Shown here: piece by piece, positions 27,978-37,995 of the stretch
Position numbering within the stretch: the first letter of the stretch is position 1
Layout of the letters: each line of letters starts with the position of its first letter
Assembly: GCF_030159055.1 (NCBI RefSeq)
Contig: NZ_BQXQ01000003.1
Location: 62,001 to 126,000 of the forward strand
Direction: 5' to 3'
DNA length: 64,000 bases
Origin: Acidovorax sp. SUPP3334
Lineage (GTDB): Bacteria > Pseudomonadota > Gammaproteobacteria > Burkholderiales > Burkholderiaceae_C
The notes under the pieces: model-generated
What the model saw: only the letters and a program-made list of their open reading frames with translations
The model's database searches: none
What the model was told of the DNA's origin: nothing
Made by a program: the position numbers and the translations under genes

Positions 27978-28637
27978 TCAGCGCAGCAGCTTGCGCAGTT
28001 CTGGCCACACGTTGGCCAGCATGGTCGGGTGGGCTTCGGCCTTGGGATGGATGCGGTCGGCCTGGAACAGCGCGGTAGGGTCCGGCACGTCGGCCACGCC
28101 CTTGAGCAGAAAAGGCACCAGCGCCGACTGGGTTTCCCTGGCTACGCTGTCAAACGTGTCGGCAAACCGTTTCGAATAGTCGGCGCCGTAATTGGGGGGC
28201 ACCTGCATGCCCACGATCAAGACCTTCGCTCCCGACTGCTTGGCCGCCTGTGCCATCGCTTTCAGATTGTCGGCCGTGTTCTTCAAAGGCAGCCCGCGCA
28301 GGGCATCGTTGCCGCCCAGTTCGATCACGACATGGCTGGGCTTGTGCTGGGTGAGCAGCGCGGGCAACCGGGAACGCCCGCCCGATGTGGTGTCGCCGCT
28401 GACGCTGGCATTCACGACCGTGGCATCGATTTTTTCCTCGGCCAGCTGTTTTTCCAGCAGCGCCACCCAGCCCTTGCCACGGGCCAGGCCGTATTCGGCG
28501 CTCAGCGAATCGCCCACCACCAGAATGACCGGCTTGCGCGCTGGTGCGGCCATGGCGGCCGGGGCGCAAAGCCCTGCACCCATGGCGGCCGCCATGGCCG
28601 AGATAAAGTCACGCCGCACCCACAGATTTCGATTCAC
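27978..28637 (-). CDS. tesA: GDSL arylesterase / thioesterase I (periplasmic)
   Basis: A 219-residue SGNH hydrolase. Block I GDSLSAEYG has the catalytic serine at residue 44, block III GGNDALRG the oxyanion Asn, and block V DRIHPKAEAH the Asp/His. The export signal is residues 1-30, with RRDF before the hydrophobic core suggesting a possible Tat signal. The GTG at 28637 is chosen because AAAGG lies about 9 bases upstream. It is divergent from the ybbA-like gene with only 15 bases between start codons, the same pairing as tesA/ybbA in E. coli. Confidence 0.9.
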   Translation of the reverse strand: MNRNLWVRRDFISAMAAAMGAGLCAPAAMAAPARKPVILVVGDSLSAEYGLARGKGWVALLEKQLAEEKIDATVVNASVSGDTTSGGRSRLPALLTQHKPSHVVIELGGNDALRGLPLKNTADNLKAMAQAAKQSGAKVLIVGMQVPPNYGADYSKRFADTFDSVARETQSALVPFLLKGVADVPDPTALFQADRIHPKAEAHPTMLANVWPELRKLLR

Positions 28638-28652
28638 AGCAAAGCACCTTTC

Positions 28653-29351
<699 letters not shown>

Positions 29352-29410
29352 TGGACGCCCGTGGAAGGCTTGCGGTGTTTTCGCCATCCACCGCAGCATC
29401 CATTACATTG

Positions 29411-29433
29411 TTTGCTATTAAATAAATAGCAAA
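29411..29433. repeat. Intergenic GCTAT-N7-ATAGC repeat, copy 3
   Basis: TTTGCTATT and AATAGCAAA form a perfect 9-bp inverted repeat around five bases. It lies between ybbA and rlmB. Confidence 0.85.
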
Positions 29434-29467
29434 TCGGCAGCGGGCACGTGGCGCGGATAATCCCCGT

Positions 29468-30217
29468 ATGTCCAGCCCCAAAGTCCTCTTCGGCTTTCAC
29501 GCCGTGGGCGTGCGCCTGAAGACCGCGCCGCAATCCATCATCGAGATCTATTACGAGGTCACGCGGCGCGACGCGCGCATGCGCCAGTTCCTCGACCGCG
29601 CCAACGCCGCCGGCGCGCGCCTCATCGAAGCCGACAGTGCCCGCATTGCCAAGCTGGCCGGCAGCCAAGGCCACCAGGGCGTGGCGGCGCGCGTCGAACC
29701 CATCGCCCTCGCCACGTCGCTCGACGAATTGCTCGAAGACCTGGAAGCCTCCGGCGTGGCCCAGCCACTGATCCTCGTGCTGGACGGCGTGACCGATCCG
29801 CACAACCTGGGCGCCTGCCTGCGCGTGGCCGACGGTGCCGGCGCGCAAGCCGTCATCGCGCCCAAGGACCATGCCGTGGGCCTGAACGCCACCGTGGCCA
29901 AGGTCGCCAGCGGTGCGGCTGAAACCGTGCCGTACTTCATGGTGACCAACCTGGCGCGCACCTTGAACGAACTCAAGGAGCGCAACATCTGGTGCATCGG
30001 CACGAGCGACGATGCACCCAAGACGATCTACCAGGTCGATCTGAAAGGCCCCGTGGCCCTCGTGCTGGGCGCCGAAGGCGACGGCATGCGCCAGCTCACC
30101 CGCAAGACCTGCGACGAACTGGTGTCCATCCCCATGAAGGGCGGGGTGGAAAGCCTGAACGTCTCCGTGGCCAGCGGCGTGTGCCTGTACGAGGCCCTGC
30201 GCCAGCGCAGCCTCTGA
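29468..30217 (+). CDS. rlmB: 23S rRNA (guanosine-2'-O-)-methyltransferase
   Basis: A 249-residue SPOUT (TrmH-family) enzyme methylating G2251 of 23S rRNA. The N-terminal substrate domain starts [12 protein letters not shown]; the three SPOUT motifs are [34 protein letters not shown] and [18 protein letters not shown], forming the trefoil knot. It is full-length and typical. Confidence 0.95.
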   Translation: MSSPKVLFGFHAVGVRLKTAPQSIIEIYYEVTRRDARMRQFLDRANAAGARLIEADSARIAKLAGSQGHQGVAARVEPIALATSLDELLEDLEASGVAQPLILVLDGVTDPHNLGACLRVADGAGAQAVIAPKDHAVGLNATVAKVASGAAETVPYFMVTNLARTLNELKERNIWCIGTSDDAPKTIYQVDLKGPVALVLGAEGDGMRQLTRKTCDELVSIPMKGGVESLNVSVASGVCLYEALRQRSL

Positions 30218-30225
30218 AACCCGCC

Positions 30226-30446
30226 ATGCCGGGCGCGCCGCAAAGTCCCGAGAGCGTTCCCCGGGCCCTGCCGGCAGGGTTGCCGCCGGGCGCCACGGCG
30301 CACGCCGCTCTCCAGACCGCCATCGCCTGGATTGCTGCAGCCCGGCGAATCGCCGTGCTGACCGGCGCGGGGGTGAGCGCCGAATAGGCCAGGACGCCAA
30401 TGCCGCCACGGCAGCGGCCGAGACGCCGCCCGGCGAACCCGCCTGA
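30226..30446 (+). pseudogene. Sirtuin (Sir2-family deacetylase) remnant with internal deletion
   Basis: An ATG 9 bases after the rlmB stop opens a frame that reaches AARRIAVLTGAGVSAE, the exact NAD-binding start of sirtuins, then stops at a TAG (30385-30387) where SGIPTFR should follow. A second frame then reads about 18 residues to a TGA at 30444-30446 and may be the original C-terminal tail. About 230 internal residues are missing. The gene is therefore broken by deletion and frameshift, with no catalytic histidine or zinc ribbon left. Confidence 0.75.
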
Positions 30447-30494
30447 GGGCGCTGCAGGCCGCAGGGCGCCTTGAGCGCCTCGGCTGCCGCCTTG

Positions 30495-31460
30495 TCAGAG
30501 CGCCTCTGGTTCGGCGCTGGCCTGGCTCAGCGATTCGAGGGCATCCGCGTCCAGCTTCAGGCTCGCGGCCTGCACCAGTTCCTGCAACTGCGCCAGCGAC
30601 GAGGCGCTGGCGATCGGCGCGGTGATGCCGGGCTGCGCCATCTGCCAGGCGATCGCTACCTGGCCGGGCGTTACCTCGTAGCGCTCGGCCACCTGGTCCA
30701 GTTCGGCCAGGATGCGCAGGCCCCGGTCGTTCAGGTAGGTCTGGACCACCTTCGCGCCGCGAGGGCTTTTGTCCACGTCGTCTGCCGTGCGGTATTTGCC
30801 CGTGAGGAAGCCGGCGGCCAGGGCGTAGAAGTTGATCACGCCCACGCCTTTTTCCAGGCACAGCGGGCGCAGCTCTTTCTCGAACACCGCCCGGTCGTAC
30901 AGGTTGTACAGCGGCTGCAGGCTTTCGTAGCGCGGCAGGCCCAGGCGCTCGCTGGTGGACAGGGCTTCGCCCAGGCGCTGCGCGGTGTGGTTGGAGGCCC
31001 CGATGGCGCGCACCTTGCCCTCGCGGATCAGGTCGGCATAGGTGCCCAGGGTTTCTTCCAGCGGGGTGCCGGCGTCGTCGTCATGCGATTGATACAGGTC
31101 GATCACGTCGGTGTGCAGGCGGCGCAGCGAATCGTCCACCGCGCGGCGGATGTAGTCGCCGCGCAGGCCCACCTTGCCGTCGCCCATGTCCTTGCCGACC
31201 TTGGTGGCCAGCACGATGCGATCGCGCTTGCCGCTGCGCTTGAGCCACTGGCCGATCATGGCCTCGGACTCGCCGCCCATGTGGCCGGGCGCCCAGCGCG
31301 AATACACGTCCGCCGTGTCGATGAAGTTGAAGCCCGCGTCCACCCAGGCGTCGAGCAGGGAGAACGTGGTGGGCTCGTCCACCGTCCAGCCGAACACGTT
31401 GCCGCCGAAGCACAGCGGCGAAACCTGCAGGCCCGAGCGGCCGAGGGGGCGAAATTGCAT
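30495..31460 (-). CDS. Aldo/keto reductase
   Basis: A 321-residue TIM-barrel NADPH oxidoreductase. The expected tetrad is present: Asp and Tyr in FIDTADVYSRW (about 46-56), Lys in VLATKVGKDMG and His in DLYQSHDDDAG. The GRSGLQVSPLCFGGNVFGW start is that of the YdhF/IolS-like group. AAGGAG lies before the ATG at 31460, which excludes longer starts. Its substrate is unknown. Confidence 0.9.
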   Translation of the reverse strand: MQFRPLGRSGLQVSPLCFGGNVFGWTVDEPTTFSLLDAWVDAGFNFIDTADVYSRWAPGHMGGESEAMIGQWLKRSGKRDRIVLATKVGKDMGDGKVGLRGDYIRRAVDDSLRRLHTDVIDLYQSHDDDAGTPLEETLGTYADLIREGKVRAIGASNHTAQRLGEALSTSERLGLPRYESLQPLYNLYDRAVFEKELRPLCLEKGVGVINFYALAAGFLTGKYRTADDVDKSPRGAKVVQTYLNDRGLRILAELDQVAERYEVTPGQVAIAWQMAQPGITAPIASASSLAQLQELVQAASLKLDADALESLSQASAEPEAL

Positions 31461-31676
31461 GGAGTCTCCTTGGATTGCGAACAGGACAGGCCCGGCCATG
31501 GGGCACGGGCCGCGAAGCACCGAAAGGCGCCGTTCCGGCCGGGGCCGGGCACCGCACGCTGCGGATGCGCCGGAGCCATTGTTGCGGGCCGCGCCGGCCG
31601 GGCCGGTAAGACAGCGGCTCAACCTGCACGGCGGGGGGGCGGACCCGCCTGCGCTGCCTGCGGCCGCCGCAACCGC

Positions 31677-32276
31677 TCACACCACGCCCAAGGCTCCCAG
31701 CAGCGCGCCCGCACCGAGCAGCCACAGAAGGTGCAGCCGCGTGCGCCACACCACCACCGCGCAGGCGCCGCTCAGCAGCCACAGGCGCGGATCGGTGCCG
31801 GTGCCATGGCGGGCGCTGCCCAGCAGCCATGCGGTGGCCAGCAGCAGCCCGATCACCACCGGCGCCATGCCCTGCTTGAAGGCGCGCACGCTGCGCCGGT
31901 GCTTGTTGCGGTGTCCCCAGCGCGTGGCCAGCCAGGTGAGCACCGTGCTGGGCAGCATGATGCCGACCAGGCAAATCACCATGCCCAGCGTGGCGGCGGC
32001 CCAGCCGGCAGCACCCGGGCCGCCGGCGTTCATGCCCACGTTCCAGCCCAGCAGGCCGACGAACAGCACGCTCGGCCCCGGCGCCGCCTGCGCGATGGCC
32101 ACGGAGGCGTTGAACTGCAGGTCGGTGATCCAGCCCTGGCGCTCGACCAGAAAGCGGTGCATGTCGGGCGCCGCCGCGATGGCGCCCCCCACCGCGAGCA
32201 GCGAGATCGACAGGTAGTAAAGGAACAGGTTGAGCCAGTCCAGCGGCTGCATGGCGATGGCGGCAGCGGGCGTCAT
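31677..32276 (-). CDS. Chromate transporter, C-terminal half-type (ChrA2)
   Basis: A 199-residue membrane protein with five to six hydrophobic helices. The CHR-domain markers AVGGAIAAAPDMHRFLVERQGWI and AQAAPGPSVLFVGLLGW are present. It overlaps the preceding CHR gene by ATGA (32273-32276); such adjacent short-chain pairs form a heterodimeric chromate exporter. The substrate is not proven and sulfate-like oxyanions are possible. Confidence 0.85.
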   Translation of the reverse strand: MTPAAAIAMQPLDWLNLFLYYLSISLLAVGGAIAAAPDMHRFLVERQGWITDLQFNASVAIAQAAPGPSVLFVGLLGWNVGMNAGGPGAAGWAAATLGMVICLVGIMLPSTVLTWLATRWGHRNKHRRSVRAFKQGMAPVVIGLLLATAWLLGSARHGTGTDPRLWLLSGACAVVVWRTRLHLLWLLGAGALLGALGVV

Positions 32277-32881
32277 GGGGCCAGCTTTCGCCAGGTGAGC
32301 GCGCAGGCCGCGCCGCCCACGAGGGGCAGCACCCAGGCCAGCGGCCAACGCAGCAGCGCCATGGTGCCGAAGGTCGCCGCCACGAGCGCCGCGCCCACCC
32401 ATGGCCCCAGCGGATGGGTGCGCAACGCCCCGGCCATGCGCAGCGCCACACCCGCCACCAGGCCGGCCGCCACCGCACCCATGCCGCGCAGCGCCCCGCC
32501 CACGGCGGCGTGTTCGGCGAACCGGGCATAGACCACGGCCAGGGCCAGCACCAGCAGCAGGGGGCAAAGCAGCATGCCGGCCAGCGCCACCATCGCGCCC
32601 CGAAGGCCGAAGTAGCGGTCGCCGATTACCACGGCCAGATTGACCACGTTGGGGCCGGGCAGGATCTGCGCCACGGCCCAGTCTTCGAGAAACTCCTCGT
32701 TGGTGAGCCAGCCTTTGCGCTCCACCAGCTCGCGCTGCACCACGGCCAGCACGCCGCCAAACCCCTGTAGTACCAAAAGGGTGAACGACCAGAACAGGTC
32801 GGCCAGGTTCTTTGGCTGGGGCCGTGGTTCGGCCGCTCGGGTGGCATCGACGGGGGCAGGGGGCGGCAGGGGTTCGGGCAT
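32273..32881 (-). CDS. Chromate transporter, N-terminal half-type (ChrA1)
   Basis: A 202-residue CHR-domain protein. FGGVLAVVQRELVERKGWLTNEEFLEDWAV and QILPGPNVVNLAVVIG are the signature segments. The first 28 residues are a Pro-rich cytosolic leader. It is coupled to the second half-transporter by overlapping stop and start. Confidence 0.87.
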   Translation of the reverse strand: MPEPLPPPAPVDATRAAEPRPQPKNLADLFWSFTLLVLQGFGGVLAVVQRELVERKGWLTNEEFLEDWAVAQILPGPNVVNLAVVIGDRYFGLRGAMVALAGMLLCPLLLVLALAVVYARFAEHAAVGGALRGMGAVAAGLVAGVALRMAGALRTHPLGPWVGAALVAATFGTMALLRWPLAWVLPLVGGAACALTWRKLAP

Positions 32882-33199
32882 GGCGGCTTCTGGGCGGAAG
32901 AAGGGGCGATCGCCGTGCGCCTTCGCCGGACGGTGCAGGGCGCACCACCGTCCGCCGGCGGACACGGCCAGCGCCGCCGATGTTACGCCCGGCCGCCGCC
33001 TTCAGCCGGCGCGCAGCCGTTGCCGGACACGGTCAGCGCCAGCCTGGAGTGCAGCGAATGAGTTGTGGTGAAAAACGCCTCCAACGCAATGAAATCAACG
33101 GCATTTAGCTATAAAAATAATAGCAATCATGACAACCTTTAGTCGTCCCCTGAGCGACCCCTAAGATGTGCCTGCGGCACGCGCCGCTAAGGAGTTGCC
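32882..33199. other. Intergenic region between divergent chromate-transporter and FAH genes
   Basis: Apart from copy 4 of the 17-bp repeat (33108-33124) and the Shine-Dalgarno AAGGAG before the FAH gene, I see no gene, terminator or clear promoter in these 318 bases. Confidence 0.6.
33108..33124. repeat. Intergenic GCTAT-N7-ATAGC repeat, copy 4
   Basis: GCTAT (33108-33112) and ATAGC (33120-33124) separated by seven A/T bases. Confidence 0.8.
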
Positions 33200-34042
33200 A
33201 TGAAATTGATCCGATACGGCCAGCCGGGCGCAGAGCGTGCCGGGCTGGTCGATGCGCAAGGGGTGCTGCGCGACCTGTCCATGCTGCTGCCGGACATCGG
33301 CCCCGGCCAGCTGTCGCCCCGCACGCTGTCCGCGCTGGCGGCGCTGGACACCGCTCGCCTGCCGGTCGTGGCCGGGGCGGTGCGCCTGGGCTGCCCGGTG
33401 GCGGGGGTGGGCAAGATCGTCTGCGTGGGTTTGAACTATGCCGACCACGCCGCGGAAGCGGGCCTGGCCGCGCCGGCGGAGCCGGTGCTGTTCATGAAGG
33501 CCACCACGGCGCTCAGCGGGCCCAACGATCCGGTGCGCATTCCCCCGGGCGCCGAGAAAGCCGACTGGGAGGTGGAGCTGGGCATCGTCATCGGCACGCG
33601 CGCCCAGCACGTGTCCGAAGCGGCGGCGCTGGAACATGTGGCCGGCTACGTGCTGGCCAACGACGTGTCCGAGCGCAGCTACCAGATGGAGCGGGGCGGC
33701 CAGTGGGACAAGGGCAAGGCCTACGACACCTTCGCGCCCATCGGCCCGTGGCTGGTGACGGCCGACGAAGTGCCCGACCCGCATGCCATCGGCCTCTGGC
33801 TGGAGGTGAACGGCCAGCGCATGCAGGACGGAAGCACGCGCAACTTCATCTTCGGCGTGCCGAAGGTGCTGTCGTACATCAGCCAGTTCATGACGCTGGA
33901 GCCGGGCGACATCGTGCTCACGGGCACGCCCGCCGGCGTCGGCCTGGGGCAAAAGCCTCCGCGCTTTCTGCAGCCCGGCGACGTGATGCGCCTGGGCGCC
34001 ACCGGCCTGGGCGAGCAGCGCGTGGTGTGCGAGGGCGGCTGA
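33200..34042 (+). CDS. Fumarylacetoacetate hydrolase-family protein
   Basis: A 280-residue FAH-fold protein. GLNYADHAAEAG, EVELGIVIG, YVLANDVSERSYQMERGGQWDKGKAYDTFAPIGPWL and LTGTPAGVG carry the metal-binding Glu/Glu/Asp and lysine of the family. The WDKGKAYDTFAPIGPW form matches the ureidoglycolate lyase / 2-keto-3-deoxy-L-fuconate hydrolase subgroup. AAGGAG lies just before the ATG. The substrate is undetermined; no sugar-acid pathway genes flank it. Confidence 0.88.
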   Translation: MKLIRYGQPGAERAGLVDAQGVLRDLSMLLPDIGPGQLSPRTLSALAALDTARLPVVAGAVRLGCPVAGVGKIVCVGLNYADHAAEAGLAAPAEPVLFMKATTALSGPNDPVRIPPGAEKADWEVELGIVIGTRAQHVSEAAALEHVAGYVLANDVSERSYQMERGGQWDKGKAYDTFAPIGPWLVTADEVPDPHAIGLWLEVNGQRMQDGSTRNFIFGVPKVLSYISQFMTLEPGDIVLTGTPAGVGLGQKPPRFLQPGDVMRLGATGLGEQRVVCEGG

Positions 34043-34081
34043 CCGGATGGGCCGCACGCGCCGCGCCAGCCAAAGGCGCTT

Positions 34082-36244
34082 TCAGAGAAACTGCGCGCGC
34101 AGGCCCACCATGACGCGGCGGCCGGCCGCGGGCTCGAAGAACCGGCCATTGCCGTCGTTCACGATGAGCGAGCCCGCATAGCGCCGGTCGAACAGATTGT
34201 CGAGCCGCGCCCACGCCTGCCAGCGGGTGTCGCCCGTGCGAAAGGCATAGCCGGCGCGCAGCCCGGCGACCGCGAAGCCGCTGGCGGCTTCGGTGTTGAC
34301 GTCATTGGCATAGACCTTGCCCGAGACATCGAGCGTCGCGCCCCATTGCCACGCGGGCGAGAGGGCATGGTCCAGCGCCAGCTGCACCACGTGGCGCGCG
34401 GTGCCGGGCAGCCGGTTGCCTGACGGCACGGCCGCCCCGCCTGCCACGGCGTAGGGGCTGTCGAAGAACGCATCGAGGTAGGTGTACGCAGCCCTTGGCT
34501 TGAAGGCGCCGGCCTGGGCGCTCCAGGCCACCTCCAGCCCGCGCCGGCGCACGCGGTCGGCGTTCTGGTAGACCGTGCGGCCGTTCACCGTGGCGGCGGG
34601 CACGATCTCGCCGCGGCTTTGCGCGTCGAACCACGCCGTTTCGATGCGGTGCACCGCTCCCTGCCACTTGGCCCCGATCTCCATCTGCCGGCTGCGCGAG
34701 GCATCGAGGCCATAGTTGGGGCCGGTATTGCCCGGGCTGTAGGCCATTTCGGCCAGGGTGGGCGTTTCGAAGCCTCGGCCGATGTTGGCATACAGGTTGA
34801 GCTGGTCGGTCGCGCTCCATACCAGGCCCAGCACCGGACTGGTCTGGCGCCAGGTGCGCTGGCCGCTGTCGTCGGGATTGGCCGCATTGACGAATCGGTC
34901 GGCCACTTCGGCACGCACACGGCTCGCGCGCAGGCCGGCCACGGCGCGCCAGGTGGGCGACAGCCAGGCATCGACCTGGGCGAACAGGTCGGTGTTGCCC
35001 GCACGGTCCTTTTCGTCGCGGCGCAGCGCGCCGGGCGTGCCGTTGTTGTTGACGAAGCCCTGGCGGTGTTCGGAGAGCCGGTCGGCATCCAGCCCCAGGG
35101 TCCAGGTGAGCGGCAGGCCGGAGGCGCGGCGCACGGTGTGGGTCCATGCCACGCCCAGGCCGTAGTAATCGCGGTCCAGGTCCACCACGCCGCCCGCGCT
35201 GTTGGCCGCCGCGCCGCTGAACGACAGAAACTGGGTGAGCGTGCGCGTGCCGCCATAGGCGCGCACCCGCACGCTGTCTGCGGCGCCCAACTGCCGCTCC
35301 AGCACGACGCCGAGCTGGTTCTGGGCCACCGATTTGCGCGTGTCGAAATCGGCGGCCACCGATGGCGCCTGGCGCGGATTGGCATTGAACTGCGCCCGGG
35401 TCAGCCCCAGCGGGTCTTGTGCCAAGGGCTGGTCGTAGAGGTTGAGCAACGCGGTGACCTTGGTGTCGGCATCGGGACGTGCCACCAGCTTGCCGTTCAG
35501 GTGCGTGCGCCGCGCGGCGCTGTGGTCGCGCCAGCCATCGGTCTCGAAGTGCGACACATCGACCAGCCCGCCGAGCGTGCGGTCGCCGAAGTCCAGCGAG
35601 GCATCCACCAGCCGCTGGCCGAACGAGCCCGCAGCCACCGAGGCCGCCGCACCGCCGCCTTCGCGCGGCTCCCGCGTGGTGACCTGCAGCACGCCGCCGG
35701 CCGCATTGCCATACAGCTGCGCCAGCGGCCCGCGCAACACCTCGACCTGCGAGGCCGATTGCAGTTGTGCGGTCGCCGCCTGGCCCTGGCCGTCCGGCAT
35801 GGTGGCGGGAATGCCATCCACCAGAATGCGCACGCCCCGCACCCCGAAGGTGGAGCGGGCGCCGAAGCCGCGCACGGCGATCTGCAGGTCTTGCGCGTAG
35901 TTCTGCCGGTCCAGCGCCACCACACCTGCTTGGGCCGAGAGCAGTTCGGACAGGTTCACGAGCGGGCTGGGCGTGGAAAACGCATCGACCGGCACGCTGG
36001 TGTGGCTGGCGGCCGCATCGAAGCGCCGCTGCGCCTCGGCATGGCCCTCGACCTTCACGGCGGGGAGGATGGCCGTGGGCGCGTCGGCGACGGACTGCGC
36101 CAGTGCCGGGCCGCAGGATGCCAGCGCGCAGCACAGCAGGGCTGCCTGCGGGCTCACGCGCCGCGCGAAAGGGGGGGCTGCAAAACGCCGGCCTGTGGAA
36201 AGGGGCGCAGCCCCCGGCCCGAACCGGCGCGTGAATGAACGCAT
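34082..36244 (-). CDS. TonB-dependent outer membrane receptor
   Basis: A 720-residue receptor. A long signal region (residues 1-50, cleavage near ALAQ) is followed by a plug with DLQIAVRGFGARSTFGVRGVR, DGIPATMPDGQGQ and EVLRGPLAQLYGNAAGGV. The barrel ends YAGSLIVNDGNGRFFEPAAGRRVMVGLRAQFL, an aromatic end typical of the YncD/PcoB-like receptors. It converges on the FAH gene 39 bases away. CuZn-SOD follows upstream on the same strand. The ligand is unknown. Confidence 0.88.
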   Translation of the reverse strand: MRSFTRRFGPGAAPLSTGRRFAAPPFARRVSPQAALLCCALASCGPALAQSVADAPTAILPAVKVEGHAEAQRRFDAAASHTSVPVDAFSTPSPLVNLSELLSAQAGVVALDRQNYAQDLQIAVRGFGARSTFGVRGVRILVDGIPATMPDGQGQAATAQLQSASQVEVLRGPLAQLYGNAAGGVLQVTTREPREGGGAAASVAAGSFGQRLVDASLDFGDRTLGGLVDVSHFETDGWRDHSAARRTHLNGKLVARPDADTKVTALLNLYDQPLAQDPLGLTRAQFNANPRQAPSVAADFDTRKSVAQNQLGVVLERQLGAADSVRVRAYGGTRTLTQFLSFSGAAANSAGGVVDLDRDYYGLGVAWTHTVRRASGLPLTWTLGLDADRLSEHRQGFVNNNGTPGALRRDEKDRAGNTDLFAQVDAWLSPTWRAVAGLRASRVRAEVADRFVNAANPDDSGQRTWRQTSPVLGLVWSATDQLNLYANIGRGFETPTLAEMAYSPGNTGPNYGLDASRSRQMEIGAKWQGAVHRIETAWFDAQSRGEIVPAATVNGRTVYQNADRVRRRGLEVAWSAQAGAFKPRAAYTYLDAFFDSPYAVAGGAAVPSGNRLPGTARHVVQLALDHALSPAWQWGATLDVSGKVYANDVNTEAASGFAVAGLRAGYAFRTGDTRWQAWARLDNLFDRRYAGSLIVNDGNGRFFEPAAGRRVMVGLRAQFL

Positions 36245-36303
36245 CGCCGAGGAAGGCGGGCGGCCCGCGCCGGACCCGTCGGGCGCGGGCTGTGCGCCGC
36301 CCA

Positions 36304-37014
36304 TCAACGCACCAGCAGCGAGGGCACGGCAGCCTTGTCGCCCACCACGGTGCTGGCGAGCGCGGGTTCGATCACGCCGCACAGCAGCCGGCCGCCGGAG
36401 TTTCCGGCGGGGTTGGTGGTGTAGTCGTCTTCCTTTTCATGCACGACGAGTGCCCGGCCGACCACCGACGCCTTGCCCGGCGTGAGCGTGATGTTGGAGT
36501 TCACGTAGCGCACGCTGCCGCGGCCATCGTCGCCCACCGGAATGTTGGGCAGCTCGCCCGCGTGCGCGTCATGCACCGATTGGCCCGGGTGGCCGTGCTT
36601 CTTGGACATGCCGGGGTCGAAATGCCCGCCGGCCGCGCCGAAGGCGACGGTCTGGCCGGTGGCGGCATCCGGCCCGGGGGCGCAGGCGCCATTGGCGTGG
36701 ATGTGAAAGCCGTGCTGTCCGGGAGCGAGGCCCTGGACCTGGATGGCGACTTCGACACCGGCTGCGGTGTCGGTCAGCACGGCATTGCCGGCGGGCGCGC
36801 CCTGGGGCGTGACCAGCCGTGCCGTCGCCATGGCACGTTCGGTGCCGGGCACCGGTGTTTTCGCCACGGCGGAGCGGGAGTCGTCGGTGCTGCCGTGGCC
36901 GGCGCAGCCTGCCAGGAACAGCATGGCCGCCAGGGCGGCACCGCCGGCCGCAAGGCCTGCACGGCTGCGATGGCGCGGAGTGAGAGGGCTGAGGGTGTTG
37001 GGAAGATGGGCCAT
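36304..37014 (-). CDS. sodC: Copper/zinc superoxide dismutase lipoprotein
   Basis: A 236-residue periplasmic CuZn-SOD. The signal peptide ends in a lipobox LAGC (about residue 38), so it is probably membrane-anchored. Metal ligands appear as GFHIHANG, GGHFDPG, KHGHPG, and VVHEKEDD, with the disulfide partners in NGAC and LLCGV. The ATG at 37014 has AGGAG six bases upstream. It dismutates superoxide outside the cytoplasm. Confidence 0.93.
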   Translation of the reverse strand: MAHLPNTLSPLTPRHRSRAGLAAGGAALAAMLFLAGCAGHGSTDDSRSAVAKTPVPGTERAMATARLVTPQGAPAGNAVLTDTAAGVEVAIQVQGLAPGQHGFHIHANGACAPGPDAATGQTVAFGAAGGHFDPGMSKKHGHPGQSVHDAHAGELPNIPVGDDGRGSVRYVNSNITLTPGKASVVGRALVVHEKEDDYTTNPAGNSGGRLLCGVIEPALASTVVGDKAAVPSLLVR

Positions 37015-37377
37015 GGGTTCTCCTGAAATGAAGCGGCGGAACAAGGTGCGAAAAATCGAACGGCGGACAAAGAGCGGGGCCGGCCCACGGCATGCAGCGG
37101 TGCCGGTCTGATGCACGGCGGCATCGCCGGGCTGCCCGCCTGGCGGACAGCCGTGGCGCCCCCAGCGCAGCGCGCTGGCCCCGCCAGGCCGCAGCCGGCA
37201 GCACCGGCGAAACAGACGGCCCGGGGCCGCCACGGGCGAAGGCCCGAGGATGGACTCATGCGTTGGCGCCGGGCGTAGGACAAGGGCGGCTATGCGGGTG
37301 GCGGTGCGCTGGATGCATGGGCCATACTCGTCCAATCGGGCAAGGCAGCCAGCACAGCCATCGAAGGAGCCGGGCAC
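37015..37377. other. Gap between divergent sodC and aspartic-protease genes
   Basis: 363 bases without a supported gene. Open frames here are extensions of neighbours on the opposite strand. I see no convincing terminator or operator; both flanking promoters should be in it. Confidence 0.6.
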
Positions 37378-37971
37378 ATGGGATCGGACAGCGAAGACCG
37401 CGAGCGCGCAAACCGCATCGGCGTGAAGGGCGCGAGCGAAGCGACGGACGTGGAAGACGCGCACCTGCCCGGCGAGCGGCGCACGCGCTCGTTGGCCCGG
37501 CGCGGCCTGTGGGGCATTCTGGCCTTCTGGCTGGCCGTGATGGGCGTGCTTTACGTGGCGATGGACCATTTCCTCAAACCGCGCGGCGCCAGTGTGACGG
37601 CCGAAGGCGCGCTGGTCATACCGCGCCACCGCGACGGGCACTTTCGCGTGGCCGGCACGGTGAACGGACAGCCGGTGATGTTCATGGTGGACACCGGCGC
37701 CAGCCTGGTGAGCGTGACCGATGCGCTCGCCCGCAAGGCCGGCCTGTCGGGCGGCGAGCGCACCCAGTTCCGCACCGCCAACGGCACGCGCGAGGGCCGC
37801 GTGGTCGCCGCCGATTCGGTCACCGTGCGGTCGCTGGCCGTGTCGGGCCTGCGCGTGGGCACCGGCTACACCGGCGACGACGAGGAAGACGCGCTGCTGG
37901 GGCAGAACTTCCTGCAGCACTTCGATGTGGAGATCGGGCGCGACCGCATGGTGCTGCGGCCGCGGGGCTGA
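37378..37971 (+). CDS. Membrane-anchored retropepsin-like aspartic protease
   Basis: A 197-residue protein of the TIGR02281/clan AA group. One transmembrane helix at about residues 43-62 is followed by a periplasmic retropepsin-like domain with the catalytic motif MVDTGAS (about residue 103) and the LGQNFLQHFDVEI flap/psi-loop. Like other single-lobe members it would act as a dimer. An earlier acidic cytosolic tail spans 1-40. Substrates are unknown. Confidence 0.87.
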   Translation: MGSDSEDRERANRIGVKGASEATDVEDAHLPGERRTRSLARRGLWGILAFWLAVMGVLYVAMDHFLKPRGASVTAEGALVIPRHRDGHFRVAGTVNGQPVMFMVDTGASLVSVTDALARKAGLSGGERTQFRTANGTREGRVVAADSVTVRSLAVSGLRVGTGYTGDDEEDALLGQNFLQHFDVEIGRDRMVLRPRG

Positions 37972-37995
37972 GGGCAGGGCGCCGCCCGCCGCGGG

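Noticed and set aside
33108-33124. Reading the GCTAT-N7-ATAGC elements as rho-independent terminators
   Set aside because: The stems are only five to nine base pairs, A/T-rich and lack a consistent T-run, and copies occur between divergent genes where no terminator is needed.
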